Below the pieces are notes generated by a model that was given only the letters and a program-made list of their open reading frames with translations, did not search any database and was not told where the DNA came from. DNA of 64,000 nt. It comes from Capra hircus (taxonomy: Eukaryota > Chordata > Mammalia > Artiodactyla > Bovidae). How positions within the stretch are numbered: the stretch's first letter is position 1; each line of letters opens with the position of its first letter. The position numbers were made by a program, and so were the translations under genes. The DNA lies in assembly GCF_001704415.2 (NCBI RefSeq), contig NC_030814.1, forward strand, positions 67,759,121 to 67,823,120. The letters run 5' to 3'. This document shows, in pieces, positions 45,956 through 57,248 of this stretch.

Positions 45956-46956
45956 TGGAGTCAATACTGATAAGAGCTTTCAGGCAGATAGATGCATGAG
46001 TTTAACGAGGCCCATCATTTGGCAGTGATCTGGCCTGAATTAGGTCTCTAAAGGACTTCTTGGGGGTATAAATAATCACCCACAGGACCATAGGAAGGAG
46101 CCAGTTGACTATGAGGTGAAAGGACAGTTCATCACAGAAAAAAACAAAAAACAAACAAAAAAAAAACCAGCCTTCAAAAACCAGCTGAGAGAGTGTCATT
46201 CTCTTCAGAGTCTGAGGCTTGGAAAAAAAAATAACAAGGTGCCCAAGAACCCTCCTCTAGCTGGGACGGTCTAGGATCTTATCCTCCTTGTGGGCTAGGA
46301 AGTTAGCTTGCCACAGTTTCATGGATGCGGGCAGAAGACACGAGACTCATGGGTCAGAGACAAAGGATTTTATTCCTCATGCACAGCAAGTAGCGCAAGA
46401 ACCCCAAGCCCTCAAATCCCAACGAGGGCAACACAGAGGGACCCAGGTAGACACCATGCACGTATGTAGTGGGCTGCCTTGAAGCTGAGGAACATTGAAC
46501 TCAGAAAAGTTACCAATTGCAGTAAGCTAACCTGCTCTTTACTTGGGGAAAGGGGGAGATGGTAGGAGGAGGGGTGGAGACATTATCTCATCCCTCAGCA
46601 TTGCTCACTAAAACGACTCTGAGAAACTGCCCAAGCAAAGAGCAGTCAGGGCCTTGTATTTTAAGCATATCCAACAGGAATGTGCAGAGACACTCAGGCC
46701 TCATTGGTGACTGCCTCTCCCAACATTGACTAACCCATACCTCCAGCCACTTCCTGACATACTGTAGTTTCTATTTCCTTCCTCATGTTCAGTCCAGCTC
46801 CCACAGGTGCTCGCACCCCCAGTCTCACTGAGTCCCCACTCTTATCTCACTGCACACACGAAGTTCACAGGGATTAAACAACCTCTCTGATAGTAGCTCT
46901 GAAATCTGGTGAATTAGACTCAAATCCTTCCCTCAGTGAATTTGGAGATGAGTTTA
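45956..46956 (-). other. Possible LTR-like sequence (46285-46800), otherwise unassigned
   Basis: An A-rich patch (46136-46167) and then sequence with an antisense AATAAA-type signal (ggattttattcctcatgc) that looks LTR-like. No paired LTR, TSD or retroviral gene was seen. Confidence 0.25.
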
Positions 46957-47063
46957 AAGGGGCTTCCCTGTGGTTCAGATGGTAAAGAATCTGCCTGCAG
47001 TGCAGGAGACCTGGGTTTGATCTCTAGATTGGAAAGATCCCCTGGAGGAGGGAATGGCAAGTT
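46957..47063 (+). mobile_element. Bov-tA SINE, 3'-truncated
   Basis: Head gggcttccctgtggttcaga to the start of the A unit (ggaggagggaatggcaag), broken where the MLT1 sequence begins. Confidence 0.8.
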
Positions 47064-47418
47064 TAGGCATTATCTTATTCCAAAAGGCTGCTATAGCGAA
47101 AATACCACAGACTGGGTGACTTATAAACAGAAGAAATTTATTTCTTACAATTTGTGAGTCTAGAAAGTCCAAGATTAAGTTGCCAGCAGATTCAGGAGAT
47201 TTGGGCCCACCTGCTAAGGGCCCAATTTCTTACAGAGTGGTAGGGGCAAGGGAGCTCTCTGGAGTATCTCTGATAAGGGAACTAATGACATTCGCAAGGG
47301 CTCAACCCTTATGATCAAATCACCTCCCAAAGTGTCCCCTCTGAATACCACTATATTGGGATTAGGTTTCAACATAAGAATTTTGGGGGCAACAAAAATG
47401 TTCAGTCCATAGCAGGGA
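47064..47418 (-). mobile_element. MLT1-type LTR (MaLR), antisense
   Basis: Antisense MLT1 landmarks: 'cacagactgggtgacttata', 'agaaatttatttcttacaat', 'aaatcacctcccaaagtgtc', 'gggattaggtttcaacataa'. Ends at 'gttcagtccatagc', the reversed LTR start. Nearly full length. Confidence 0.75.
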
Positions 47419-47714
47419 CTACATGTTTAAATAAGTGTGATAACTGACAGATGATGGTGTTTGTAAGGCATAATGCCAGAAGTGGGCTTCCTCCTGACTG
47501 AGGGCTGATGTCACCCATTAGGCAGAGAGCAAGTAATGTTTTTAAGTAATTATAGATTCGTAGGAAGTTGCAAAGACAGTACAGACAGGTCCTTGCGTAC
47601 CTTTCATCCAATGTTCACCAATGGTTGCATTTAACATAATTGTATATAATACCAGTATCAGAACATGACATTAATACAATGCGTGTTTGTAGTTTTATCG
47701 CATGGGCATTTTCT
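47419..47714. other. Unassigned sequence
   Basis: Part of an old antisense L1-like region at best ('gtaattatagattcgtagga', 'atgttcaccaatggttgcat'). No gene. Confidence 0.3.
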
Positions 47715-48540
47715 TTTTTATTTGCTTTTTAATTGGAGGATAATTGCTTTAAAATGTTATATTGGTTTCTGACATACATCAACATGAATCAGCCATAGGT
47801 ATACACATGTCCCATCCCCCTTGAACCTCCATCCTGTCTCCAACCTCATCCCACCCTTTTAGGTTGTCACAGAGCACCAGGCTGAAATCCCTGCACTGTA
47901 CAACAACTTCCCATTAGCTATCTATTTCACACATGGTAATGTATTTATTTCAATTCTACTCTCAATTTGTCCCACCCGCTCCTGCTCTCCCTGTGTCTAC
48001 AAATCTGTTCTGTACATTGGAGTCTCTACTCCTGTCCTGCAAATAGTTTCATCAGTACCATTTTTTCTAGAGTCCATACCTATGTGCTGAAGGTGAGGGT
48101 GAAGTCGCTCAGTCGTGTCCGACTCTTTGCAACCCCGTGAACTGTAACCTACTAGACTTCTCCGTCCACGGGATTCTCCAGGCAAGAATACTGGAGTGGA
48201 TTGCGATTTCCTTTTCCAGGGGATCTTCCTGACCCAGGGATCGAACCCAGGTCTCCCGCATTGGAGGCAGACGCATTAACCTCTGAGCCACCAGGGAAGC
48301 CCTAGCTATTGTAAATAGTGCTACAATGAATATTGGAGTACATGTGTATTTTTCAATTATGTTTTTCTCAGGTTATATGCCCAGTAGTGGGATGGCTGGG
48401 TCATCTGGTAGTTTTATTTCTAATTTTTAAAGAAATATCCATACTCTTCTCCATAATGGCTATTACTTTATATCCCACTAACAGTACAAGAGGGTTCCCT
48501 TCTCTCCACAGCCTCTCCAGCATTTATTCTTTGTAGGTTT
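47715..48540 (-). mobile_element. L1 3' region, antisense, split by a SINE
   Basis: 3' UTR (taattggaggataattgctt, catacatcaacatgaatcag) followed, after the SINE at 48085-48302, by ORF2 C-terminal sequence (gttatatgcccagtagtggg, cagcctctccagcatttatt) in the same orientation. Confidence 0.85.
48085..48302 (-). mobile_element. Bov-tA SINE
   Basis: gtgaagtcgctcagtcgtgt, the A unit, and the reversed head ending gagccaccagggaagccc. Complete and young-looking, inside the antisense L1. Confidence 0.92.
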
Positions 48541-49399
48541 TTTAAATTTTAATTTTTTAAATTATGAGAGTATGATAACACATTTACAAGAGACTTGAAA
48601 AATACAGAACAAAGTTACATATAGCTCTGTTATATATTAACATTATTTTTAAGTAGATAAATTAAGGTTTTTAGTTGGAGTTTCAATATCAAACTCTCAA
48701 AAATTAATAGAATGAACAGACAGAAAATAGTAGAAGGACATAGTGGACCTGAAAAGCACTATTAACCAATTCAGTATAATTAAGATTTATACAATTTTCA
48801 CACAACAGCAGGGTATGAATTTTATTCAAGTTCCCATAGGCTATAACCAGGAGACACTGGAACATATCCAGGGACATAAAACAAGATGAAAAAATGTCAT
48901 GGTCTAAAGGTATTAAAATCATACAGAATCTGTTCTATCACTGTAGAACTATGTTAGAATATAATATCAAAAGATATTTGAAAATAACCCACTTATTTTT
49001 CAACTGTAATCTGACAGTTACCAAGAGAAATCTTTTACTTAGCCATCAAAAGCCTCAAGAAGATTAAAAAACTGAAATAACAAGAGGAGATTGAAGAGAA
49101 GAAAGCATTTAAGTGAAAAGCTAATGTCAAAATGAAAAATTAATATCAAAACTAATTTAAAAACTCCATGTATTTGGAAGTTCAATGTCCACTTTTAAAT
49201 GATGGGTGTATCTAAGAAAGCATAATAAGAAACATTAGAAAATATTTGTAAAAATAAAAATGAAAAGAGAATTTATCAGAATTTGTTGCGTGCAGCTAAA
49301 GCTGCTCATGTCAACCAAATACAGTGTGGAATCTTGAATATGATAAAACAAATCATGGACACTAGCAAAATATTTTGTGAAATTTGAACAAAACCTATA
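48541..49399 (+). mobile_element. Old L1M-like ORF2 fragment
   Basis: AT-rich. The plus strand follows L1 ORF2 order between endonuclease and RT: 'aaaagcactattaaccaatt', 'ccagggacataaaacaagat', 'cagaatttgttgcgtgcagctaaagc' (quoted in parts). Heavily eroded, with no open frame. Confidence 0.5.
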
Positions 49400-49562
49400 C
49401 TGTGTGTGCTAAATTGCCTCAGTTGTGTCCAACTGTTTTTGACTCTGTGGGTTTCCATTTCCTTGTTCAGGGCATCTTCCTGACCCAGGGATCAAACCCA
49501 CATCTCTTATGTGTTCTGCATTAGGGAAGCAGGTTCTTAACCACTAGTACCACCTGGGAAAC
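49400..49562 (-). mobile_element. Bov-tA SINE with internal deletion
   Basis: cctcagttgtgtccaactgt, then a jump to gtttccatttccttgttcag (A unit shortened), then the reversed head with ccactagtaccacctgggaa. Confidence 0.75.
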
Positions 49563-49777
49563 CAAAAAGAGACTGGATAAAAGTAAAAGATAATCATACA
49601 GTTCAGTTGCTTTTAAACATGGCTGCTCATTAGAATCACATCTGGAGGTCTGGAGGAAAAAAAAAATACCAGGGCATTTGTTTTTTTCAAAAATATCCAA
49701 GGTAATTCTAATCTGCATCTGGATTTTAAAAACTGATTACAAATTTTTCTATTAAATGGTAGTTTCAGCGATATGCC

Positions 49778-49906
49778 GCTGCTGCTAAGTCACTTCAGTC
49801 GTGTCCGACTCTGTGTGACCCCATAGACGGCAGCCCACCAGGCTCCACTGTCCCTGGGATTCTCCAGGCAAGAACACTGGAGTGGGTTGCCATTTCCTTC
49901 TCCAAG
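49778..49906 (-). mobile_element. Bov-A/BOV-A2 single unit
   Basis: gctgctgctaagtcacttca, cgtgtccgactctgtgtgac and ccatttccttctcc, with 'agtttcagcgatat' and 'agtttcagcaatac' on either side. The phrase gtttcagcratay at 49762-49775 and 49906-49919 is a likely TSD. Confidence 0.85.
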
Positions 49907-50086
49907 TTTCAGCAATACAGAATTCTATTATTTTCTGTTGACCAGTCATGATACAATGGTATTAAAACAAAGATACATAATCACAACAGTAAGAGATGTT
50001 TATCAGCTATCACAATTAATAGTAGTCAAAAAATAAAAGATAATTATAATTGCAAGCCATAATGGAAATATGATTAACTTAACAGG

Positions 50087-50335
50087 GCTTTCCAGGTGGT
50101 GCTAGAGGTAAAGAACCTGTCTGCCAATGCAGGTGACTTAAGAGATGCAGATTTGATCCCTCTGTTAGGAAGATTACCCTGGAGAAGGAAATGGCAACCC
50201 ACTCCAGAATTATTGCCTCAGAAATCCCAAGGACAGAGGAGCCTGGCAGGCTATGGTCCATAGGGTCACAAAAAGTTAGGTCAGAGATTCAGGTCACAAA
50301 GAGTCAGACATGACTGAAGTGACTAAGCATGCATA
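50087..50335 (+). mobile_element. Bov-tA SINE
   Basis: gggctttccaggtggtgcta, A unit (actccagaattattgcctca), and a repeated end around 'agagtcagacatgactgaag'. Confidence 0.85.
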
Positions 50336-51075
50336 AAATAATTATTTACAACTTGGGGGGTTAAATAGGGGATAGGAATGCAAAAGTAGGAAGTCGAGAG
50401 ATGCCTGGAGCAACAGGCAAGGTTGGCCTTAGGGTACAAAGTGAAGGAGGACAAAGGCTAAAGAGACTTTTTGTCAAGAGAACACACTGGTCAAAACAAA
50501 CACCCTCTTCCAACAACACAAGAGACAACGCTACACATGGACATCACCAGATGGCCAATACCGAAATCAGATTGATTGATTATATTACTTGCAGCTGAAG
50601 ACGGAGGAATTCTATAAAGTCAGTAAAAACAAGACCTGGAGCTGTGACTCAGATAATGAGCTCCTTACTGCAAAATTCAGACTTATATTGAAGAAAGTAG
50701 GGAAAATCACTAGGCCATTCAGGCATGATCTAAATCAAATCCCTTAATGATTATACAGTGGAAGTGACAAATAGATACAAGAGATTAGATCTAATAGAGT
50801 GTCTGAAGAACTATGAGCAGAGGTTCATAACACTGTACAGGAGGTGGTGACCAAAACCATCTCAAAGGAAAAGAAATGCAAGAAAGCAAAATGGTTTTCT
50901 GAAGAAGACTTACAAATAACTGAGAAAAGAATAGTGAAAAGCAAAGGAGAAAGGGAAAGATATACACAACAAAATTCAGAGTTCCAGAGAATAGCAAGGA
51001 GAGATAAGAAAGCCTTCTTAAGTGAACAATGCAAAGAAATAGAGGAAAACAATAGAATGGGAAAGACTAGAGATC

Positions 51076-51200
51076 AATGGCACCCCACTCTAGTACTCTT
51101 GCCTGGAAAATCCTATGGATGGAGGAGCCTGGTAGGCTGCAGTCCATGGGGTCACTAAGAGTCAGACAAGACTGAAGTGACTTAGCAGCAGCAGAGATCT
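51076..51200 (+). mobile_element. Bov-A SINE unit inside BovB
   Basis: Begins aatggcaccccactctagta and ends cttagcagcagcag. It is bounded by agagatc on both sides (51069-51075 and about 51195-51201), consistent with a short TSD. Confidence 0.85.
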
Positions 51201-52103
51201 CTTCAAGAAAATTAGAAATATGAGGGAATATTCATGCAAAAATGGGCACAATAAAGGACAGAAATGATAAGGACCTACCAGAAGCAGAAGAGATTAAGAA
51301 GAGATGGCGAGAATACACAAAGGTACCATACAAAAAAGGTCCTAATGACTCAGCTAACCACGATGGTGTGGTCACTCACATATAGCCAGATATCCTAGAA
51401 TGTGAAGTCAAGTGGGCCTTAGGAAGCATTACTATGAGCAAAACTAGTGGAGGTAATGGAATTCAAGCTGAGCTATTTCAAATCTTAAAAGATGATGCTG
51501 TGAAAGTGCTGCACTCAATATGCCGGCAAATTTGGGAAACTCGGCAGTGCCCACAGGACTGGAAAAAGTCAATTTTCATCCAATCCCAAAGAAGGGCAAT
51601 GTCAAAGAATGTTCAAACTACCATACAGTTGGGCTCATCTCACATGCTAGCAAGGTAATGCTCAAAATCCTTCAAGCTAGGCTTCAACAGTACATGAACC
51701 ATGAACTTCTAGATGTTCAATCTGGATTTAGAAAGGGCAGAGGAAACAGAGATCAAATTTCCAATATCCATTGAATCATAGAAAAAGCAAGAGTTCCAGA
51801 AAAACATCTATTTCTTCTTCATTGACTACGCTAAAGCTTTTGACTGTGTAGATCACAACAAACTGTGGAAAATACTTAAAGAGATGGAAATACCAGACTG
51901 CTTTACCTGGTTCCTGAGAAATCTGTATGCAGGTCAAGGAGCAACAGTTAGAATTGGATATGGAACAATGGACTCATTCAAAATTGGGAAAGGAGTATGT
52001 CAAGGCTGTATATTGTCACCATGCTTATTTAACTTATATGCAGATCACATCATGGAAAATGCCAGGCAGGATGAATCACAAGTTGAAATCAAGATGGCTG
52101 GGA

Positions 52104-53381
52104 CCTGGTGTGATTCTATCCTGCATGACTGCTTGTTCGAACAGTAGTCATTTAATTCCATCCAGCTTCTCTCCCACTTAAATGAGTGTCGCCAACCCAT
52201 GGAGGATTCAGTGGAGATGGACATGAGCACCCTGAGGCCCCAGACTATCTTTTCAATTGTGAACTAAAGGCTGACAGAGATCATCACTTCAAGGTGGATA
52301 ATGATGAAAATGAGCACCAGTTATCTTTAAGAATGGTCAGTTTAGGGGCTGGAGCAAAGGATGAATTATGCATTGTTGAAGCAGAGGCAATGAATTATGA
52401 AGGCAGTCCAATTAAAGCAACACTGGCGACTTTGAAAACGTCTATATAGCCAAGTTTCCCTTGGGGGCTTTGAAATTATACCGCCTGTGGTCTTACAGTT
52501 GAAGTGTGGTTCAGGGACTGTGCATATCAGTGGACAGCTGGTGCTGACCAGGACTGACCAGGACTTAGTAGCTGTGGAGGAAGATGCACAGTCAGAAGAT
52601 GAAGAGAAGGAGGATGTGAAACGCCTAAGTATATCTGGAAAGTGTTCTGTGGTAGCAAGATTCCCCAGAAAAAAGTAAAGCTTGCTGCTGATGAAGATGA
52701 AGAAGATGATGATGATGACAATTTTGATGAGGAAGATGAAGAAAAAGCTCCAGTAAAGAAATCTGTATGAGATACTCGAGCCAAAAATGCACAAAAGTTG
52801 AACCAGAATGGAAAAGACTCAAAACTGTCAACACCAAGATCAAAAGGTCAAGAATCCTTCAAAAAAACAGGAAAAAGCACCTAAAACACTGCATGGACCC
52901 AGCTCTGCAGAAGACATTAGAGCAAAAATGCAAGGAAATATAGAAAGAGGTGGTTCCCTTCCCAAAGTCGAAGCCAAGTTTATCAGTTATGCGAAGAATT
53001 GTTTCCAGATGACTGACCAGGAGGCTAGTCAAGATCTCTGGCAGTAGAAGAAGTCTCTTTAAGAAAATAGTTTAAACAGTTTGTTAAAATTTTTCCATCT
53101 TATTTCATTTCTGTAACAGTTGATATCTGGCTGTCCTTTTTATAACGCAGAATGAGAACTTTTCCTATCATGTCTGATAAATGTTGTCCAAGTTCCATTG
53201 CCAAGAATGTGTTGTCCAAAATGCCTGTTTAGTTTTTAAAGATGGAATTCCACCCTTTGCTTGGTTTTAAGTATGTATGGAATGTTATGATAGGATTAGT
53301 AGTAGTGGTGGTCAGACAGATGAAATGGTGGGGAGACAAAAATCTACATGTGAAATAAACTCAGTATTTTGATTTAAAAAA
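52104..53381 (+). pseudogene. NPM1: NPM1 (nucleophosmin) processed pseudogene with TSD
   Basis: Nucleophosmin is a nucleolar histone chaperone and ribosome-assembly factor. This intronless copy includes the 5' leader, an ATG at 52199, the N-terminal oligomerisation core (VDNDENEHQLSLRMVSLGAG at about 52295; LKCGSGTVHISGQ at about 52500), the acidic stretches (reduced near 52690-52740), the C-terminal nucleic-acid-binding region (KVEAKFISYAKNCFQMTDQE at about 52965-53025) and a 3' UTR with AATAAA at about 53354. It ends in a short A run. The first frameshift is a lost base near 52232-52240. Others follow, and a premature TAG replaces a Trp near the end (DLWQ-stop). The flanks aagatggctggga (52091-52103) and aagattgctggga (53382-53394) are a 13-bp TSD with one mismatch within BovB. 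Confidence 0.95.
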
Positions 53382-54107
53382 AAGATTGCTGGGAGAATAT
53401 CAACAACCTCAGAAATGCAGATGATACCACCCTAATGGCAGAAAGTGAAGAGGAACTAAAGAGCCTCTTGATGAAGGTGAAAAAAGAGAGTGAAAAAGCT
53501 GGCTTAAAACTCAGCATTCAAAAAACTAATGTCATGGCTTCCGGTCCCATCACTTCATGATAATGGGGAAAAAATGCAAACAGTGACAGACTTTATTTTC
53601 TTAGGGTTCAAAATCACTGTGGATGGTGACTGCAGCCAAGAAATTAAAAGATACTTGCTCCTTGGAAGAACTAGACAGCATATGAAACAGCAGAGATATC
53701 ACTTTACCGACAAAGGTCCATATAATCAGAGCTATGGTTTCTCTAGTAGTAATGTACAAATGTGAGAGTTGTACCATAACTCTGGTGCTGGAGAAGACTC
53801 TTCAGAGTCCCTTGGACTGCAAGAAGATCAAACCAGTCAATCCTAAAGGAAATCAACCCTGAATATTTGTTGGAAATATTGATACTGAAGTATTTTCTAT
53901 TCCTCCAATATTTAGCTGACACGACTTAGCGATTCGACCACAACAGTCTTATGGAAGGTTTCCTGTGGATGCCAGGGCTGCGTAACCTCAGGCTAAACAA
54001 CTAACAGAGAGGAAGAGTGCAGCTCCACCTATCAGTAGATAATCGGATTAAAGTTTTACTGAGCAGGACTCTGCCTACCAGAACAAGTTTCAGTTTTTCC
54101 CAGCACC

Positions 54108-54655
54108 AGAACTGATGCTGAAGCTGAAGCTCCAATACTTTGGCCACCTGATACAAAGAGCCAACTCATTAGAAAAGACCCTGTCACTGGAAAAGATTGA
54201 AGGCAGGAGGAGAAGGGCGTGACAGAAGATGAGATGGTTGGATGGCATCACCGACTCAATGGACATGAGTTTGAGCAAACTATGGGAGATGGTCGGAGAA
54301 GGCAATGGCACTCCACTCCAGTACTCTTGCCTGGAAAATCCCATGGACAGAGGAGCCTGGTGGGCTGAAGTCCATGGGGTCGCTGAGGGTTGGACATGAC
54401 TGGGCGACTTCACTTTCACTTTTCACTTTCATGCATTGGAGAAGGAAATGGCAACCCACTCCAGTGTTCTTGCCTGGAGAATCCCAAGGACGAGGGAGCC
54501 TGGTAGGCTGCCGTGTATGGGGTCGCACAGAGTTGGACACGACTGAAGTGACTTAGCAGTAGCAGTAGCAGTATGGGAGATGGTGCAGGACAGGGAAGCC
54601 TGGCCTGCTGCAGTCCATGTAGTCACAGAGTCAGACTCAACTGAGCAACTAAACA
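54108..54655 (+). mobile_element. BovB 3' end, split by BOV-A2
   Basis: gaactgatgctgaagctgaa to gagcaactaaacaacagcag. It is interrupted by a BOV-A2 at 54294-54571 and itself lies within the L1 fragment, giving three layers. Confidence 0.88.
54294..54571 (+). mobile_element. BOV-A2 SINE with perfect 13-bp TSD
   Basis: A complete A-unit dimer (ggagaaggcaatggcactcc; ggagaaggaaatggcaaccc) ending in an AGCAGT repeat. TSD tatgggagatggt at 54281-54293 and 54572-54584. Confidence 0.95.
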
Positions 54656-55835
54656 ACAGCAGTCCCTCTCATCAGCCTCATCCACCAGAGAGCAGACAGA
54701 AGAGGCAAGAAGAACTCCAGTCCCGCAGCCTCCAGAATGAAAACCACAACCACAGAAAGTTAATAGAAATGAAAGTGCAGAGGACTATCTCCCAGATGAA
54801 AGAACAGCATAAAATCCCAGAAAAGTAACTAAATGAAGTGGAGATAGGCAATCTTTCAGAAAAAGAATTCAAAATAATAGGGCAGATGACCCAGGATCTT
54901 GGGGGGAAAAATGGAGAAGGTGCCATAAATGTTTATCAAAGACCTAGAAGAAGTAAAGAATAAACAGAGATGAACAATACACTAGAAGGATTCAATAGCA
55001 CAATAACTGAGGCAGGAGAATAGACAAGTAACCTAGAAGGTAGTATGGTGGAAATCACTGCTGCAAAACAAAATATAGAAAAAAAGAATGAAAAAAAAAT
55101 TGTACTCTAGGACAACATTAAAGGCTCCAATATTCACATTACAAAGGTTCCAGAAGGAGAAGAGAGAAAGGTCTTGAGAAAATATTTGAAAATAGCTGAA
55201 GATTTCCCTACCATGGGAAAAGAAATAGTCAACGAAGTCCAGGAAGTGCAGAGTCCCAGGCAGGATAAACCCACACACACATTGAGACACCCAGTTATCA
55301 AACTGACAAAAATTAAAGACGAAGATAAAATGTTAAAAGCAACAAGGGAAACACAATAAATAACATACAAGGGAATTCCCATAAGATTATCTATTTGTAA
55401 ATTTTTTGATGATAGCCATTCTGATCAGTGGGAGGCAGTACTTCATTGCAGTTTTGATTTGCATTCCTCTAATAATTAGCTATGTTGGTCATTTTTGCAT
55501 GTGTTTATGGATGTCTTCTTTGGACAAATGTCTATTAAGGCCTTCTGCCCATTTTTTGTTTGGGTTGTTTGTTTTTCTCATGTTGAGCTGCATGAACTGC
55601 TTATATATTTTGGAGATTAATCCTTTGTCAGTTGCTCATTCACAATTATTTCCTCCCATTCTGAGGGTTCTTTTCATCTTGTTTATGGTTTCCTTGGCTA
55701 TCTAAAAGCTTTTGAGTTTAGTTACCTACCGTTTATTCTCATTACTCTAGAAGGTGGGTCATAGAGGATCTTGCTGTGACTTATGTTAAAATGAGTTCTG
55801 CCTATGCTTTCCTCTAAGAGTGGTATAGTATCCTT

Positions 55836-56053
55836 GTGTGCTCAGTTGCTTCAGTCGTATCTAACTCTCTGTGACTTTATGGACTGCACCCCACCAAGCT
55901 CCTCTGTTTGTGAGATTCTCCAGGCAAGAATACTGGAGTGAGTTGCCATGCCCTTCTCCAGGGAATCTTCCCAACCCAGGGATCAAACCCACACCTCCTG
56001 CGTCCTCTGAACTGCAGGCAGATTCTTTACTCACTGAGCCACCTGGGAAGCCA
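55836..56053 (-). mobile_element. Bov-tA SINE
   Basis: gtgctcagttgcttcagtcg, A unit, and reversed head ending gagccacctgggaagcc. Confidence 0.88.
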
Positions 56054-56305
56054 TTTAGGTCTTTAATCAATTTTGAGTTTATCTTTGTGTGGTGTTAGGG
56101 AGTATTCTCATTTCATTCTTTTTCATGTAGCTGTCCAGTTTTCCTAGCACCCCTTCTTGAAGAGGTTGTCTTTTCTCCATTTTATATTCTTGCCTCCTTT
56201 GCCAAAGATAAGGTGCTCATAGGTGTGTAGGTTTATCTCTGGGCTTTCTGTCTTGTTCCATTGGTTTATATTTCTGTTTTTTTGTTAGTACCATACACTG
56301 TCTTG

Positions 56306-56587
56306 GGAGAAGGCAATGGCAACCCACTCTAGTACTCTTGCCTGGAAAATCCCACGGAGGAGCCTGGTAGGCTTCAGTCCATGGGGTCGCGAAGAGTCGG
56401 ACACGACTGAATGACTTCACTTTCACTTTTCACTTTCATGCATTGGAGAAGGAAATGGCAACCCATTCCAGTGTTCTTCCCTGGAGAATCCCAGGGACGA
56501 GGAAGCCTGGTGGGCTGCCGTCTATGGGGTCGCACAGAGTTGGACACGACCGAAGCGACTTAGAAGCAGCAGCAGCAGCAGCAGCAT
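56306..56587 (+). mobile_element. BOV-A2 SINE with (CAG)n tail and TSD
   Basis: A complete dimer ending in six or so CAG repeats (56566-56585). TSD actgtcttg at 56297-56305 and 56588-56596 lies within L1 sequence that normally reads 'accatactgtcttgatga'. Confidence 0.93.
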
Positions 56588-56618
56588 ACTGTCTTGATGA
56601 CTGTAGTTTTGTGAAAAT

Positions 56619-56762
56619 GAAAGTCGCTCAGTCCTGTCTGACTCTTTGCGACCCCATGGACTGTAGTCCATGGAATTCTCCAGGCTAGATACTGGAATGT
56701 GAACCCAGGTCTCCCGCATTGCAGGTGGATTTTTAACCAGCTGAGCCACAAGGGAAGCCCTT
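56619..56762 (-). mobile_element. Bov-tA SINE with internal deletion
   Basis: gaaagtcgctcagtcctgtc, shortened A unit (ggaattctccaggctagata), and reversed head (ctgagccacaagggaagccc). Confidence 0.8.
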
Positions 56763-57087
56763 GTGGTAATTTTATAGTACAGTCTGAAATAAGGAAGGTT
56801 GATTCCTCCAGCTTCATTCTTCTTTCTTAAGATTGCTTTGGCTATTCTGGGGTCTTTTATGTTACCATACGAATTGTGACCTTTTTTGTTCTAGTTCTGT
56901 GAAAAAATGGCACTGACAATTTGATGAGGATTGCCTTAAATCTGTAGATTGCTTTGTAATATTGTCATATTCACGATATTGGTTCTTCCGATCCAAGAGC
57001 ATGATATATCTTCCATCTGTTAATGTTGTCTTTTATTTTTTTTTCATCAGTGTCTTATAGTTTTCTGTATACATCTCTTTTGTCTCC

Positions 57088-57216
57088 TTCAGTTCAGTTC
57101 AGTTCAGTTGCTCAGTCATGCCCAGCTCTTTGCGACCCCATGAACTGCAGCACACCAGGCCTCCCTGTCCATCACCAACTCCTGGAGTCCACCCAAACCC
57201 AGGTCCATTGAGTCAC
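57088..57216 (-). mobile_element. BovB 3'-end fragment (ART2A-like)
   Basis: Repeated cagttcagttcagttcagt end, then gaccccatgaactgcagcac up to gtccattgagtca. Only about 125 bp remain. Confidence 0.85.
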
Positions 57217-57248
57217 CTTAGGTAGGTTTATTCCTAGGTATTTTATTA

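Larger units (their letters stand above)
50368..53940 (+). mobile_element. Old BovB LINE, interrupted by a SINE and an NPM1 retrocopy
   Basis: Plus-strand BovB starting in the endonuclease (about 50368; NTEIRLIDYITCS near 50560), through RT (FRKGRGNRDQISNI near 51730; GKGVCQGCILSPCLFNLYA near 51990) to the C-terminal part at 53395-53930. It is cut by a Bov-A unit at 51076-51200 and by an NPM1 processed pseudogene at 52104-53381. Sequence on either side of each insertion joins up in BovB order. Many stops and deletions make it older than the copy at 10893. Confidence 0.9.
53941..55391 (+). mobile_element. L1 5' region/ORF1 fragment, split by later insertions
   Basis: About 53960-54107 (gccagggctgcgtaacctca, gagcaggactctgcctacca) and 54660-55391 read as one plus-strand L1 piece. 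The latter ends in ORF1 C-terminal coding sequence (IAEDFPTMGKEIVNEVQEVQ, KLTKIKDEDKMLKATRE, then YKGIPIRL). It stops abruptly at about 55391 against an antisense L1. Stops interrupt the frame. Confidence 0.7.
55392..57248 (-). mobile_element. L1 ORF2 fragment, antisense, with four later insertions
   Basis: Antisense ORF2 sequence from the C-terminal part (ttgatgatagccattctgat, cttctttggacaaatgtcta) towards the endonuclease/RT side (ggaaggttgattcctccagc, tcaccttaggtaggtttatt with 'ggtaggtttattcctaggta'). SINEs at 55836-56053, 56306-56587 and 56619-56762 and a BovB end at 57088-57216 interrupt it, and the L1 text resumes after each. Confidence 0.85.

Noticed and set aside
52366..52794. 142-codon minus-strand frame rich in Ser, Phe and Ile
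   Set aside because: Antisense of the acidic GAT/GAA-rich part of the NPM1 pseudogene.
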